Below are positions 34,268 through 44,300 of a stretch of 64,000 nucleotides of DNA, one piece after another. The stretch is from contig NZ_JAAOXM010000001.1 of the NCBI RefSeq assembly GCF_011605345.1, positions 806,001-870,000 on the forward strand. The letters run 5' to 3'. The number at the start of each line of letters is the position of its first letter. The first letter of the stretch is position 1. The DNA comes from Burkholderia sp. D-99. Its GTDB lineage: Bacteria; Pseudomonadota; Gammaproteobacteria; Burkholderiales; Burkholderiaceae. The notes beneath the pieces are model-generated. The model saw only the letters and a list, made by a program, of their open reading frames with translations, did no database searches and had not been told where the DNA came from. The position numbers and the translations under genes were made by a program.

Positions 34268-35737
34268 ATGATCCACACCATGAATCGACGCCACTTCCTG
34301 TCCACCCTGACGAGCGCCGCCGTCGCGGCCGCCGTACCCTTGCACGCCCGCGCGCAGACGCCCGCGTCGCCCGACACCCTCGCCCATCGGCTGGCCGACT
34401 ACGCCGCATCGCTGCGTTACGAGAATCTCGACGCGGCCACGGTCGAGACCGTCAAATCGCACTTCATCGACGCGCTCGGCTGTGCAATCGCCGCCCACGA
34501 CGAAGGGCCGGTGCGCATCGCCCGGCAGGTCGCGCTTGCAACGGGCGGCGGCACGGCGACCCTGCTCGGCACCACGCAACGCACGACGCCCGATCTCGCG
34601 GCGTTCGCCAACGGCGCCGCGTTGCGCTATTTCGACCTGAACGACGCATACGCGGGCAAGGAAACCGGCCACCCGAGCGACAACGTCGCGCCGTGCCTGG
34701 CCGTGGCGGAATCGGGGCGCAGCAGCGGCCGCGACCTGATCCTCGCGATCGCGCTGGCCTACGAAATCAATTGCCGCCTGATGGACGCGGCCGCGATCAG
34801 CCCGCGCGGCTGGGACCACACCTGCTACAGCCTGCCGGCCGTCGCGCTCGCGACCGGCCGGCTGATGGGGCTGACGAGGCCGCAGCTCGTGCAGGCCGTG
34901 AATCTCGCGATCAACGGGCACATGGCGCTCAACCAGACGCGCATCCAGGAACTGTCGAACTGGAAAGCGCTGGCCGATGCGGACGCCGCGCGCAACGCGA
35001 TCTTCGCAACACGCCTGGCGCGCGAGGGATTGACCGGCCCGTCGCCGATCTTCGAGGGCGGAGCCGGCTTCTTCAAGCAGATCTCGGGGGCATTCGACAT
35101 CGACCTGGCGCAGTTCGGCGGATGGGGCGGGCGATTCCGCATCAACGACTGCATCGTGAAATACTACCCGGCCCAGGGGCTTACGCAGACGTCGATTCCG
35201 GCGGCGATCGAAGTCGCCGCGCAAGTCGGCGACCTCGGCCGCATTCGCAGCATCGAGATCGCGACGACGCAGGTCGGCTACGTCACCGCGGGCAAGGACC
35301 GGCAGAAATGGGCGCCCGAGACCAGCGAGACCGCCGATCACAGCCTGCCGTACATTGTCGCGCGCGCGATGCTCGACGGCGACATCACGACCTCGAGCTA
35401 CACGCCGGCGGCGCTGCGCGACCCGAAGCTGCATGCGCTGATCGAACGGATCACGGTCGTGGAAGACCCGGCGTTGACGGTGCGCTATCCGCAGTACGCG
35501 CCGAACCGCGTGACCGCCGTGACCGACGACGGGCGCAAGTTCACCCGCGAAGTCGACGACCTGCCGGGTTTTCCGCACCATCCGATGACGCGCGCCGATT
35601 TCGAAACCAAGTTCACGCGGTGCGTCCGGCCCTACTGGAAAGCGGCGCAAACCCGCCGCACGCTCGACTGGCTGTGGGGTCTCGACGCTCAGCCGGACGT
35701 GTCGACGCTGCCCGCGCTGATGACGATCCGCGCCTGA
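34268..35737 (+). CDS. MmgE/PrpD-family protein with a Tat-type signal peptide
   Basis: A 489-residue member of the MmgE/PrpD family (2-methylcitrate dehydratase, cis-aconitate decarboxylase, iminodisuccinate epimerase). Residues 40-480 match the family: FIDALGCAIAAHDEG, FFDLNDAYAGKETGHPSDNV-type active-site region (here YFDLNDAYAGKETGHPSDNV) and ISPRGWDHTCYS. Unlike ordinary PrpD it begins MIHTMNRRHFLSTLTSAAVA and has a hydrophobic stretch ending LHARAQ, a twin-arginine signal peptide. It is therefore predicted to fold in the cytoplasm and work in the periplasm, perhaps on the substrate before uptake. Alternative start ATG 34280 keeps the RR motif. It is the last gene of the CitE-porin-PrpD arm. 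Confidence 0.85.
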   Translation: MIHTMNRRHFLSTLTSAAVAAAVPLHARAQTPASPDTLAHRLADYAASLRYENLDAATVETVKSHFIDALGCAIAAHDEGPVRIARQVALATGGGTATLLGTTQRTTPDLAAFANGAALRYFDLNDAYAGKETGHPSDNVAPCLAVAESGRSSGRDLILAIALAYEINCRLMDAAAISPRGWDHTCYSLPAVALATGRLMGLTRPQLVQAVNLAINGHMALNQTRIQELSNWKALADADAARNAIFATRLAREGLTGPSPIFEGGAGFFKQISGAFDIDLAQFGGWGGRFRINDCIVKYYPAQGLTQTSIPAAIEVAAQVGDLGRIRSIEIATTQVGYVTAGKDRQKWAPETSETADHSLPYIVARAMLDGDITTSSYTPAALRDPKLHALIERITVVEDPALTVRYPQYAPNRVTAVTDDGRKFTREVDDLPGFPHHPMTRADFETKFTRCVRPYWKAAQTRRTLDWLWGLDAQPDVSTLPALMTIRA

Positions 35738-35780
35738 CCCACGCCTGCCCGCTGGCGCGCGTGCGGCGCGCGCGGGCGGC

Positions 35781-35965
35781 TTACCGTGTCTTCGGGCCCG
35801 GCGCGTCGCTGCCCGCCAGGTCGATCGGCATGACCAGAAAATCGGCGGCCTCGCGATCGAACGCCTCGGCCCGCTCCGCCCACGGCACGAGTTCGTCCTC
35901 GCGCCGGAGGGCAATCAACAGTTCGCAGATCTCGCGCAGGATCACCGGATTCCGCCAGTCGCGCG
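35781..35965 (-). pseudogene. Fragment of the TPR-glycosyltransferase gene (duplicated)
   Basis: The reverse strand reads WRNPVILREICELLIALRRE and onward to ADFLVM, matching residues 29-72 of the glycosyltransferase at 25163-26611. It then runs into unrelated residues and a stop at 35781. The DNA at 35831-35962 is almost identical to 26399-26530: only four mismatches, all in the first 35 bases. The rest of the gene is missing. Confidence 0.85.
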
Positions 35966-36397
35966 ATGTCCGAACTGCTCACTGACGGCGGCCTGTTCGC
36001 CGTGTCGATGGTCGCCGCGACCCTGTTCCCGCTCCAGTCCGAAGCCGTGCTCGCCGGCCTGCTGCTCGCCGGGCGCGAACCCGCGTGGGCGCTGGTGCTC
36101 GTCGCGAGCATCCGCAACGTCGCCGGCTCCGCGATCAACCGGGCGCTCGGGCGCGGCACCGAGCACTTCCGCGAGCGCCGCTGGCTTCCCGTCAAGCCCG
36201 CCGCGCTCGCGCGCGCCGAGCGCTGGTATGCGCGCTACGGCCGCCGGTCGCTGCTGCTGAGGTGGGCGCCCGTGATCGGCGATCCGCTGACGGTGATCGC
36301 GGACGTGCCGCGCGAGCCGTTGCCGAACTTTCTCGCCATCGTGACGATCGCGAAGGTCGACCGTTACCTGGCCGTCGCGTGGCTCGTGACGCACTGA
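35831..36397 (+). repeat. Rearranged duplicate of 26399-27153 (glycosyltransferase 5' end joined to yqaA)
   Basis: Bases 35831-35962 copy 26399-26530 and 35963-36397 copy 26718-27153, so about 185 bp of the original (promoter region and glycosyltransferase start) are missing at the junction. The original carries TCG at both ends of the lost segment, as expected for a short-homology deletion. Both parts keep the original order and orientation. Confidence 0.9.
35966..36397 (+). CDS. YqaA-like membrane protein, second and probably decaying copy
   Basis: An intact 143-codon frame, about 86% identical in protein to the YqaA copy at 26722-27153. Roughly 20 residues differ, and several put Arg or Asp into predicted membrane helices: G to R in ASIRNVAGSA, W to R in AINRALGRG, W to R and S to R in YGRRSLLLRWAP, and A to D in AKVDRYLAV. 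The original promoter region has been deleted in this copy. The GDPLT motif survives. It may be expressed from another promoter, but the pattern looks like relaxed selection. Confidence 0.6.
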   Translation: MSELLTDGGLFAVSMVAATLFPLQSEAVLAGLLLAGREPAWALVLVASIRNVAGSAINRALGRGTEHFRERRWLPVKPAALARAERWYARYGRRSLLLRWAPVIGDPLTVIADVPREPLPNFLAIVTIAKVDRYLAVAWLVTH

Positions 36398-36537
36398 CGC
36401 CCGCTGTCTTCTCGCGCGCCTGCCTGCCCGCCATCGACGGCGTTCCGCTAAAGATTTCGCCAAAGTTGCCGTATTAAGCGGACGTCTAGCGGTGACGCGT
36501 GCGTTCCGCCCCTCCCCCTCCCCACTCAGGATGTTTC

Positions 36538-38520
36538 ATGAGATTGACCCAATTGGGCCGGGTGAGCGTCGGCGCGCGTCTGGCCGCGCTGGCGTGCGCG
36601 CTCGTCGCCCTGCTGTTTACCGTGTTCGCGTGGACACTCGCCCATTTCGCCGGCCAGCAGCTCGCTGAAGAAGCGCACCTGCGGATCGCCGACAAGGAGC
36701 AGTCGATCCGCGCGATGGTCGACCTGTTCGACAAGGCGCTGACCGCCGAAGCCAATCGCTCGATGTCGCTGTTCGCGAGCTTCCTGCCGGCCGACTTCTC
36801 GCTCGACCCGGCGCGCACCGTCGACATCGGTGGCGTCGCCGCGCCGACGCTCCTCGCGGGCGGCCAGCCGCTCGACCTCGATTATTCGATTCCCGACCAG
36901 TTCCTGAAGAAAAGCGGCGCCATCGCGACGATCTTCGCGCGCGACGGCGACGATTTCGTGCGCATCACGACATCGCTGAAGAAGCAGGACGGCGCGCGCG
37001 CCGTCGGCACGAAGCTCGACCGCGCGGGCCCCGCATACGCACCGCTCGTCGCCGGACGCGTGTACACGGGCCTCGCGAAGCTGTTCGGGCGGCCGTACAT
37101 CACGCAATACAAGCCGGTGACCGATGCGACCGGCCGCGTAATCGGCGCGTTGTTCGTCGGGCTGGACATCGGAGCCGAACTCAAGCTCGTCGAAGACGGC
37201 ATCCGTTCGCTGAAGATCGGCAGCAACGGCTACTACTTCGTGCTCGACGCATCGCAGGGCCCGTCGCGCGGCACCTTCGTCGTGCATCCCGATACGGCCG
37301 GCGGGCCCGCCGACGACACGCGCGCGCCCTACGCGCAGATGCTCGCTGCCGGCGAAGGGCAGCTCGCGTACACGTCGACCGACCCGGCCGCGCACGACAG
37401 CGGGCCCACCGCGAAATTCGTGTCGTTCACGACGATTCCGCAGTGGCAATGGCTCGTCGGCGGCATCGCACTCGACGACGAACTGCTCGCCAGCATGCGC
37501 GCCACCCGCAACCGCTTCCTGATGATCGGCGCGTTGCTGGTCGCGGCGTTCGCGACGCTATTCGTCATCGTGGTACGTCGCGTCGTGAGCCGGCCGCTCG
37601 ATGCGGCGGCACGCGCCTCCGAGCGCTATGCGGCGGGCGATCTCAGCATGCGCATCCGCGATGACGCAGCCACGCGCGGCCACGCGGGCAACGACGAGAT
37701 CGGCCGGCTCGTGCAGGCGGTCGACGGGATCGGCGACGGCCTCGCCCGGATCGTCGAGCAGGTGCGCAACAGCTCGGCCGACATCGCGCGCGGCACGGTC
37801 GACATCGCGGCCGGCAGCGGCAACATGGCCGCGCGGATCGCGACGCAGGCGAGCAGCGTCGAACAAACGGCAGCCAGCATGGAACAGATCACCGCCGCCG
37901 TGCAGCAGAGCGCCGAGCACGCGGCGCAAGCCAACGCGCTGGTCGCCGACGCGTCGGCCGCCGCGACGAACGGCGACGCCGCGGTGCAGAGCGTGGTCGC
38001 GACGATGGACGACATTGGCCGCGCAACGCGCCGGATCGCCGAGATCACGGGCACGATCGAAGGCATCGCGTTCCAGACCAACATCCTGGCGCTGAACGCG
38101 GCCGTCGAGGCCGCGCGCGCGGGTGAACACGGCAAGGGCTTCGCGGTGGTCGCGGCGGAGGTGCGCACGCTCGCGCAGCGCAGCGCGGCTGCGGTCAAGG
38201 AGATCGACGCACTGAGCGCCGAATCGTCGACGACCGTCGAACAGGGTTACCGGATCGCGGACGCCGCGCGTGGCACGATGCGCGACATCGTCGCGCGCGT
38301 CGACCAGGTCCGCACGCTGATCGGCGAGATCAGCGCGGCGTCGCGCGAACAATCGACCGGCATCGAACAGGTGAACCTGGCCGTCACGCAGATCGGCGAC
38401 GCGACGCAGCAGAATGCGTCGCTGATCTCGGACGCCGAACGCGCGGCCGTCGCGCTGCGCGACCAGGCCGCGCAACTGTCGGACGCGGTCAGCGTGTTCC
38501 GGCTCGAACGCGACGCGTGA
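36538..38520 (+). CDS. Methyl-accepting chemotaxis protein with periplasmic Cache domain
   Basis: A 660-residue chemoreceptor. A first membrane helix (about residues 12-35) is followed by a periplasmic Cache_3-Cache_2-type sensor (about 40-325; [20 protein letters not shown] is the Cache core), a second membrane helix (about 328-352), a HAMP segment and the signalling domain. The hairpin tip [20 protein letters not shown] with [19 protein letters not shown] is fully conserved and binds CheA/CheW. AGGA precedes ATG 36538. It is a single gene; the ligand is probably a small organic acid, as for related Cache receptors, but that is inference. Confidence 0.93.
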   Translation: MRLTQLGRVSVGARLAALACALVALLFTVFAWTLAHFAGQQLAEEAHLRIADKEQSIRAMVDLFDKALTAEANRSMSLFASFLPADFSLDPARTVDIGGVAAPTLLAGGQPLDLDYSIPDQFLKKSGAIATIFARDGDDFVRITTSLKKQDGARAVGTKLDRAGPAYAPLVAGRVYTGLAKLFGRPYITQYKPVTDATGRVIGALFVGLDIGAELKLVEDGIRSLKIGSNGYYFVLDASQGPSRGTFVVHPDTAGGPADDTRAPYAQMLAAGEGQLAYTSTDPAAHDSGPTAKFVSFTTIPQWQWLVGGIALDDELLASMRATRNRFLMIGALLVAAFATLFVIVVRRVVSRPLDAAARASERYAAGDLSMRIRDDAATRGHAGNDEIGRLVQAVDGIGDGLARIVEQVRNSSADIARGTVDIAAGSGNMAARIATQASSVEQTAASMEQITAAVQQSAEHAAQANALVADASAAATNGDAAVQSVVATMDDIGRATRRIAEITGTIEGIAFQTNILALNAAVEAARAGEHGKGFAVVAAEVRTLAQRSAAAVKEIDALSAESSTTVEQGYRIADAARGTMRDIVARVDQVRTLIGEISAASREQSTGIEQVNLAVTQIGDATQQNASLISDAERAAVALRDQAAQLSDAVSVFRLERDA

Positions 38521-38557
38521 CGGACGCCGGATGATCGGCCAAGGCCGGGCGGGTCGC

Positions 38558-40210
38558 CTACTTCTTGTCGCCCGCCAGGTCGATCGCCTTGTCCGAGCCG
38601 ACCGCGTTGCGCAGCTGGAATTTCTGGATCTTGCCGGTCGACGTTTTCGGCAGCTCGCCGAACCGCACGGCCTTCGGCACCTTGAAGCCCGCGAGCAACT
38701 GCCTGCAATGCGCGACGATCTCCTCTTCGGTCGCGCTCGCGCCTTCGCGCAGTTCGACGAACGCGCACGGCACTTCGCCCCATTTCGGGTCGGGCATCGC
38801 GACGACGGCGGCGACCGCCACGGCCGGATGCCGGTACAGCGCATCCTCGACCTCGATGCTCGAGATGTTCTCGCCGCCCGAGATGATGATGTCCTTCTTG
38901 CGATCCTTGATCCGGATATAGCCGTCCGGCGTCAGCACCGCAAGATCGCCGGTATGAAACCAGCCGCCGTGGAACGCGTCGTCGGTCGCCTTCGGGTTCT
39001 TCAGGTAGCCCTTCATGCAGATGTTGCCGCGGAACATGATCTCGCCGAGCGTCTCGCCGTCGGCCGGCACCGGCGCCATCGTGTCGGGATCGAGCACCGT
39101 CGCGCCCGCTTCGAGGTGGTAGCGCACGCCCTGGCGCGCATTGAGCCGTGCACGCTCTTCATCGGGCAGTGCCTCCCAGTGCGCCTGCTTCGCGCACACG
39201 GTCGCCGGGCCGTAGACCTCGGTCAGCCCGTACACGTGCAGCAGGTCGAAGCCGATCTCCTTCATCTTCGCGATCACGGCCGGCGCGGGCGCCGCGCCCG
39301 CCACCATCGCATGCACCGTGTGGTCGATGCCGGCGCGGAATTCGGCCGGCGCGTTCGCGATCGCGCTCTGCACGATCGGCGCACCGCAGTAGTGCGTGAT
39401 GCGTTCACGACGGATCAGGTCGAACACCGTCTTCGCATCGAACTTGCGCAGGCAGACGTTCACGCCCGCGCGCGCCGCGACCGCCCACGGGAAGCACCAG
39501 CCGTTGCAGTGGAACAGCGGCAGCGTCCACAGGTAGACGGCATGCTTCGGCATGTCCCATTCGAGGATATTGCTGATCGCCGCGAGATACGCGCCGCGGT
39601 GGTGATAGACGACGCCCTTCGGATCACCGGTCGTGCCGGACGTGTAGTTCAGCGCAATCGCGTCCCATTCGTCGGCGGGCGGCGTCCACGCGTAGTCGGC
39701 GTCGCCGCTTGCCACGAGCGCCTCGTAGTCGGTCGCGCCCGCGAAGCGCGCGGGGTCCGCCGGCATCGCATCGGCCACGCTGACGATCTTCAGGCCCGGC
39801 ACCTCGAGCGCCGCGCGATGCGCGAATTCCGCATACTCGGTGTCGACGATCAGTACCTTCGCCTCGCCATGACGCAGCATGAACAGCACCGACGACACGT
39901 CGAGCCGCGTGTTGATCGTGTTCAGCACGGCGCCCGCCATCGGCACGCCGAAGTGCGCCTCGACCATCGCCGGGATGTTCGGCAGCATCGCCGCGACCGT
40001 GTCGCCGCGACCGACGCCGAGCCGCGCGAGTGCGCTCGCCAGCTGCTTCGCGCGCGTGTAGGTTTCGCCCCAGGTGCGCCGCACGTCGCCGTGCACGATC
40101 GCGAGGCGCTCGCCGTAGACTTCCGCCGTCCTGACCAGGAAGTCGATCGGGGTGAGTGGCACGTAATTGGCGTCGCGGCGGCCGAGTCCGGCCTCGAACA
40201 TCTGCGTCAT
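38558..40210 (-). CDS. Medium/long-chain acyl-CoA synthetase (AMP-forming)
   Basis: A 550-residue ANL-superfamily ligase. ATP-binding motif NYTSGTTGDPKGVVYHHRG, the second motif LHVYGLTEVYGPATVC, the hinge TGDLAVLTPDGYIRIKDRKK and the C-terminal catalytic lysine in PKTSTGKIQKFQLR are all present. It activates a carboxylic acid with ATP and CoA; the AlkK-like sequence favours medium-chain fatty acids. The start at ATG 40210 is preceded by GGAGACAGGA. It is divergent from a Crp/Fnr-type regulator, an arrangement that suggests control by that protein. Confidence 0.9.
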   Translation of the reverse strand: MTQMFEAGLGRRDANYVPLTPIDFLVRTAEVYGERLAIVHGDVRRTWGETYTRAKQLASALARLGVGRGDTVAAMLPNIPAMVEAHFGVPMAGAVLNTINTRLDVSSVLFMLRHGEAKVLIVDTEYAEFAHRAALEVPGLKIVSVADAMPADPARFAGATDYEALVASGDADYAWTPPADEWDAIALNYTSGTTGDPKGVVYHHRGAYLAAISNILEWDMPKHAVYLWTLPLFHCNGWCFPWAVAARAGVNVCLRKFDAKTVFDLIRRERITHYCGAPIVQSAIANAPAEFRAGIDHTVHAMVAGAAPAPAVIAKMKEIGFDLLHVYGLTEVYGPATVCAKQAHWEALPDEERARLNARQGVRYHLEAGATVLDPDTMAPVPADGETLGEIMFRGNICMKGYLKNPKATDDAFHGGWFHTGDLAVLTPDGYIRIKDRKKDIIISGGENISSIEVEDALYRHPAVAVAAVVAMPDPKWGEVPCAFVELREGASATEEEIVAHCRQLLAGFKVPKAVRFGELPKTSTGKIQKFQLRNAVGSDKAIDLAGDKK

Positions 40211-40309
40211 GATCCTGTCTCCCGTGTCCTGTCGACCGAGGCCCATCCACCCCGGATCGTTTTGATGTGGTTCAATTGCCGACAGCCTAACGGGCGCTAT
40301 TGTGAGCCG

Positions 40310-40329
40310 TCTGTCATCGAAACGACAGA
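40310..40329. promoter_or_regulatory. Inverted repeat between acyl-CoA synthetase and Crp/Fnr genes
   Basis: TCTGTC (40310-40315) and GACAGA (40324-40329) with an eight-base spacer, 50 bases upstream of the Crp/Fnr start and 100 bases upstream of the synthetase start. Size and symmetry fit a Crp/Fnr-type operator although the half-sites differ from the E. coli consensus. Confidence 0.4.
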
Positions 40330-40378
40330 GTGCCTTTCACGCGCTGCGCGTTATCCCTATCCTCGCAAACCCGCACCC

Positions 40379-41134
40379 ATGCACGACCCGCTCGCCGCAC
40401 TGTCCGACGCGCCCGCCCACCCGGCCGACGCCCCTTCCGAACCGGGCCCGCCGCCGGCGCTGGCCACGCTGTTCGGCCAGTGCGCCTGGTTCCGCACGCT
40501 CGCGCCCGAGCACCAGGCGCTCGTGCTCGCGCAATCGCGCGTCGAGCAGTGCGAGGCCGGCGACGTGATCGCCCATCGGCTCGCGCCGTCCGAATACTGG
40601 ATCGGCGTGCATCGCGGGCTGCTGAAGCTCGCGATCTTCAATGCGTCGGGGCGCGGCTGCACGTTCTCGGGCGTACCGTCGGGCGGCTGGTTCGGCGAAG
40701 GCAGCGTGATCAAGCGCGAACTGCGCAAGTACGAGGTCGTCGCGATCCAGCGCTCGACCGTGCTGTTCGTGCCGGTCGACACGTTCCACGCGCTGCTCGA
40801 CACGAGCCTGCCGTTCACGCGCTTCGTGATCCACCAGTTGAACAACCGGATGGGCGAGTTCATCGCATCGATCCAGAACAGCCGGCTGCTGGACGTCGAC
40901 GCACGCGTCGCGCAGGCGCTCACGCAGCTTTTCAATCCCGACCTGTACCCGGACACCGGTCCGTCGCTGTCGATCTCGCAGGAGGAACTGGGGATGCTCG
41001 TCGGCGTATCCCGGCAGCGCATCAACCAGGCGCTGCAGCAACTCGAGAAGCTCGGCGCGCTGCGGCTCGCGTACAACCAGATCGACGTCGTCGACCTGGG
41101 GGCGCTCGCGCGCGTCGGGATGGAGCAGATCTGA
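40379..41134 (+). CDS. Crp/Fnr-family transcriptional regulator
   Basis: A 251-residue protein with an N-terminal extension, a cyclic-nucleotide-binding-like domain at about residues 35-150 (FGQCAWFRTLAPEHQALVLA, then SGGWFGEGSVIKRELRKYEV) and a C-terminal helix-turn-helix (SISQEELGMLVGVSRQRINQ). The cysteines expected for an iron-sulphur Fnr are absent, so it is more likely a Crp-like or ligand-independent member. It is divergent from the acyl-CoA synthetase gene. Its ligand is unknown. Confidence 0.9.
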   Translation: MHDPLAALSDAPAHPADAPSEPGPPPALATLFGQCAWFRTLAPEHQALVLAQSRVEQCEAGDVIAHRLAPSEYWIGVHRGLLKLAIFNASGRGCTFSGVPSGGWFGEGSVIKRELRKYEVVAIQRSTVLFVPVDTFHALLDTSLPFTRFVIHQLNNRMGEFIASIQNSRLLDVDARVAQALTQLFNPDLYPDTGPSLSISQEELGMLVGVSRQRINQALQQLEKLGALRLAYNQIDVVDLGALARVGMEQI

Positions 41135-41362
41135 GCGCGGGCCCATGAACGCAAGCGCTGCAAACGCGATCGACTCGTCCGGTATCACGGCCGTTTTCCG
41201 GCCGCAGCACCCCGCCGCGTTTCCTCTGCTGAATCGGCACCGGGCCGCCCCGCCCCAACCTGACAATTCCGCCAGTTTCGCGACAGTAACCCGTTCCATG
41301 CCGACGCCTATCATTCGGGTTCCCTTTACCCACGCCTGATCACCGCCTGTCCCGCTGCCTCC

Positions 41363-44300
41363 ATGTGGATTGTCAATCTCGCGCTCAGGCGCCCCTACAC
41401 GTTCATCGTCATGGCCATCATGATCGTGCTGGCCACCCCGCTTGCGCTGATGCGCACGCCGGTCGACGTGCTGCCCGCGATCAACATCCCCGTGATCAGC
41501 GTCATCTGGAATTACAGCGGCTTCTCCGCGACGGAGATGACGAACCGCATCACGTCCGTGCATGAGCGGATCCTGACGACGACCGTCAACAACATCCAGC
41601 ACGTCGAATCGACGTCGCTGCCCGGCATCGCGGTCGTGAAGGTGTTCCTGCAACCGGGCGCGAACGTGCAGACGGCGATCGCGCAGACGGTCTCGTCCGC
41701 GCAGGCGATCGTGCGGCAGATGCCGCAGGGTGCGACGCCGCCGCTCGTGATCACCTATTCGGCCTCGAGCATTCCGGTGATCCAGCTCGGGCTGTCGAGC
41801 AAGACGCTCAGCGAACAGTCGCTCGCCGACATCGCGCTCAACTTCCTGCGCCCGCAGCTGATCACGGTGCCGGGCGTGCAGATCCCGTTCCCGTACGGCG
41901 GCCGCACGCGCGTGGTCGCGATCGACCTCGATCCGCAGGCGCTGCTCGCGAAGGGGCTCACACCTGCCGACATCGTCAACGCGGTCAACGCGCAGAACCT
42001 CGTGCTGCCGACCGGCACCGCGAAGATGGGCCAGACCGAATACCGGATCGACACCAACGCGTCGGCCGATACCGTCGCCGACATCAACAACCTGCCGATC
42101 CAGACGGTCAACGGCGCGACGACCTACCTGCGCGAGGTGGCATCGGTACGCGACGGCTTCGCGCCGCAGACCAACGTCGTGCGCCAGAACGGCCAGCGCG
42201 GCGTGCTCATCTCGATCCTGAAAAGCGGCGACGCGTCGACGCTCAAGGTCGTGTCCGACCTGAAGGCGCTGCTGCCGAAAGTGATCCCGACACTGCCCGA
42301 AGGGCTCACGATTACGCCGCTGTTCGACCAGTCGGTGTTCGTCGACGCGGCCGTCCAGGGCGTGATTCACGAAGCGCTGATCGCCGCCGTGCTGACCGCG
42401 ATGATGATCCTGCTGTTCCTCGGCAACTGGCGCAGCACGCTGATCATCGCGATCTCGATTCCGCTGTCGATCTTCACGTCGCTGATCGCGCTCGCCGCGC
42501 TCGGCGAGACCATCAACATCATGACGCTGGGCGGGCTCGCGCTCGCGGTCGGGATCCTGGTGGACGACGCGACGGTGACGATCGAGAACATCGAGCGGCA
42601 CCTGCATCTCGGTACGAACCTTCACGACGCGATCCTCGAAGGCGCGGGCGAGATCGCGGTGCCCGCGTTCGTGTCGACGCTGTGCATCTGCATCGTGTTC
42701 GTGCCGATGTTCTTCCTCACGGGCGTCGCGCGCTTCCTGTTCGTGCCGCTCGCGGAAGCCGTCGTGTTCGCGATGCTCGCGTCGTACGTGCTGTCGCGCA
42801 CGCTGGTGCCGACGCTCGCGATGCTGCTGTTCCGCCCTCAGCAGGCGAGCACCGGCCCGGACCATTCGACGTCGCGCTTCGCGCGCATCCATCACGCGTT
42901 CAACGAAGCGTTCGAGCGGCTGCGCGCGTGGTACATCGTGCTGCTCAGCATCCTGCTGGTGCGCCGCCGCTTCTACGCGATGTGCTTCCTCGGCTTCTGC
43001 GTGCTGTCGACGGGCCTCGTGTTCGTGCTCGGCCGCGACTTCTTCCCGAATGCCGATTCGGGCAACATCCGGCTGCACATGCGCGCGCCGACCGGCTACC
43101 GGATCGAGGAAACCGCACGCCTCGCCGACCAGGTCGAGCGCGTGATCCGCGAAACCGTGCCGCCCGACGAGCTCGGTGCGATCGTCGACAACCTCGGCCT
43201 GCCGGTGAGCGGCATCAACCTGTCGTACAGCAACGCGGGCACGATCGGCACGCTCGACGGCGAGCTGCTGATCGCGCTGAAGCCCGGCCACCGCGCGACC
43301 CAGCACTACGTGCAGGCACTGCGCACGGTGCTGCCCGAACGCTTCCCGGGTGTCGAGTTCTTCTTCCAGCCGTCGGACATCATCACGCAGATCCTCAACT
43401 TCGGCCAACCGGCCGCGATCGACCTGCAGGTGCTCGGCAACGATCTCGCGAGTAACATGACTATCGCGAGCAGCCTGATGAAAAAGTTCAGGCAAATCCC
43501 CGGTGCCGTCGACGTGCACGTGCTGCAACGCAACGACGAGCCGACCCTGCTGGCCGACATGGACCGTACGCGCATGCAGCAGCTCAATCTCTCCGCGCAG
43601 AACGTCGCGCAGAACATGCTGATCTCGCTATCCGGCAGTTCGCAGACGACGCCGTCGTTCTGGATCAACCCGCGCACCGGCGTCCAGTACCCGCTGCAGA
43701 TCCAGACCCCGCAATACAACATCGCGTCGGTCGACGATCTGCTCGGCACGCCGATCTCGGCGAGCGGCCGCACCGGCATGCCGCTGCAACTGCTCGGCAA
43801 CCTCGTGCAGGTGCGCAGCACCGCGAACCCGGCCGTGATCACGCACTACAACATCCGCCCGGCGATCGACGTATACGTGAGCGTCGAAGGCCGCGACCTC
43901 GGCGCGGTCGCGGGCGAGATCGACCGCATCGTGTCCGATGCGCGCGCGACGCTGCCGCGCGGCACCGAGCTGACGATGCGCGGCCAGGTCGAGACGATGC
44001 GCACGTCGTATATCGGCCTCGGCGCGGGCGTCGCGATGGCGATCGTGCTCGTCTACCTGCTGATCGTCGTCAATTTCCAGTCGTGGCTCGACCCGCTGAT
44101 CATCATCAGCGCGATGCCGGCCGCGCTCGCGGGCATCGTCTGGATGCTGTTCATCACCGGCACCCACCTGAGCGTGCCCGCGCTGACGGGCGCGATCATG
44201 ACGGTGGGCGTCGCGACCGCGAACAGCATTCTGGTCGTGTCGTTCGCGCGCCAGCGTCTCGCGGCCGGCGCACCGCCGCTCACGGCCGCGCTGGAGGCCG

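Noticed and set aside
35831..36397. Insertion-sequence transposition as the origin of the duplicated yqaA segment
   Set aside because: No transposase, terminal inverted repeats or target duplication could be seen at either copy.
41145..41339. A 64-codon frame in front of the RND permease
   Set aside because: No ribosome site and no recognisable sequence; more likely leader or promoter DNA.
40337..43528. A very long antisense open frame (over 1000 codons) opposite the Crp/Fnr and RND permease genes
   Set aside because: It is rich in Arg, His and Asp, matches no family, and mirrors the codon bias of the real gene; a shadow of high GC third positions.
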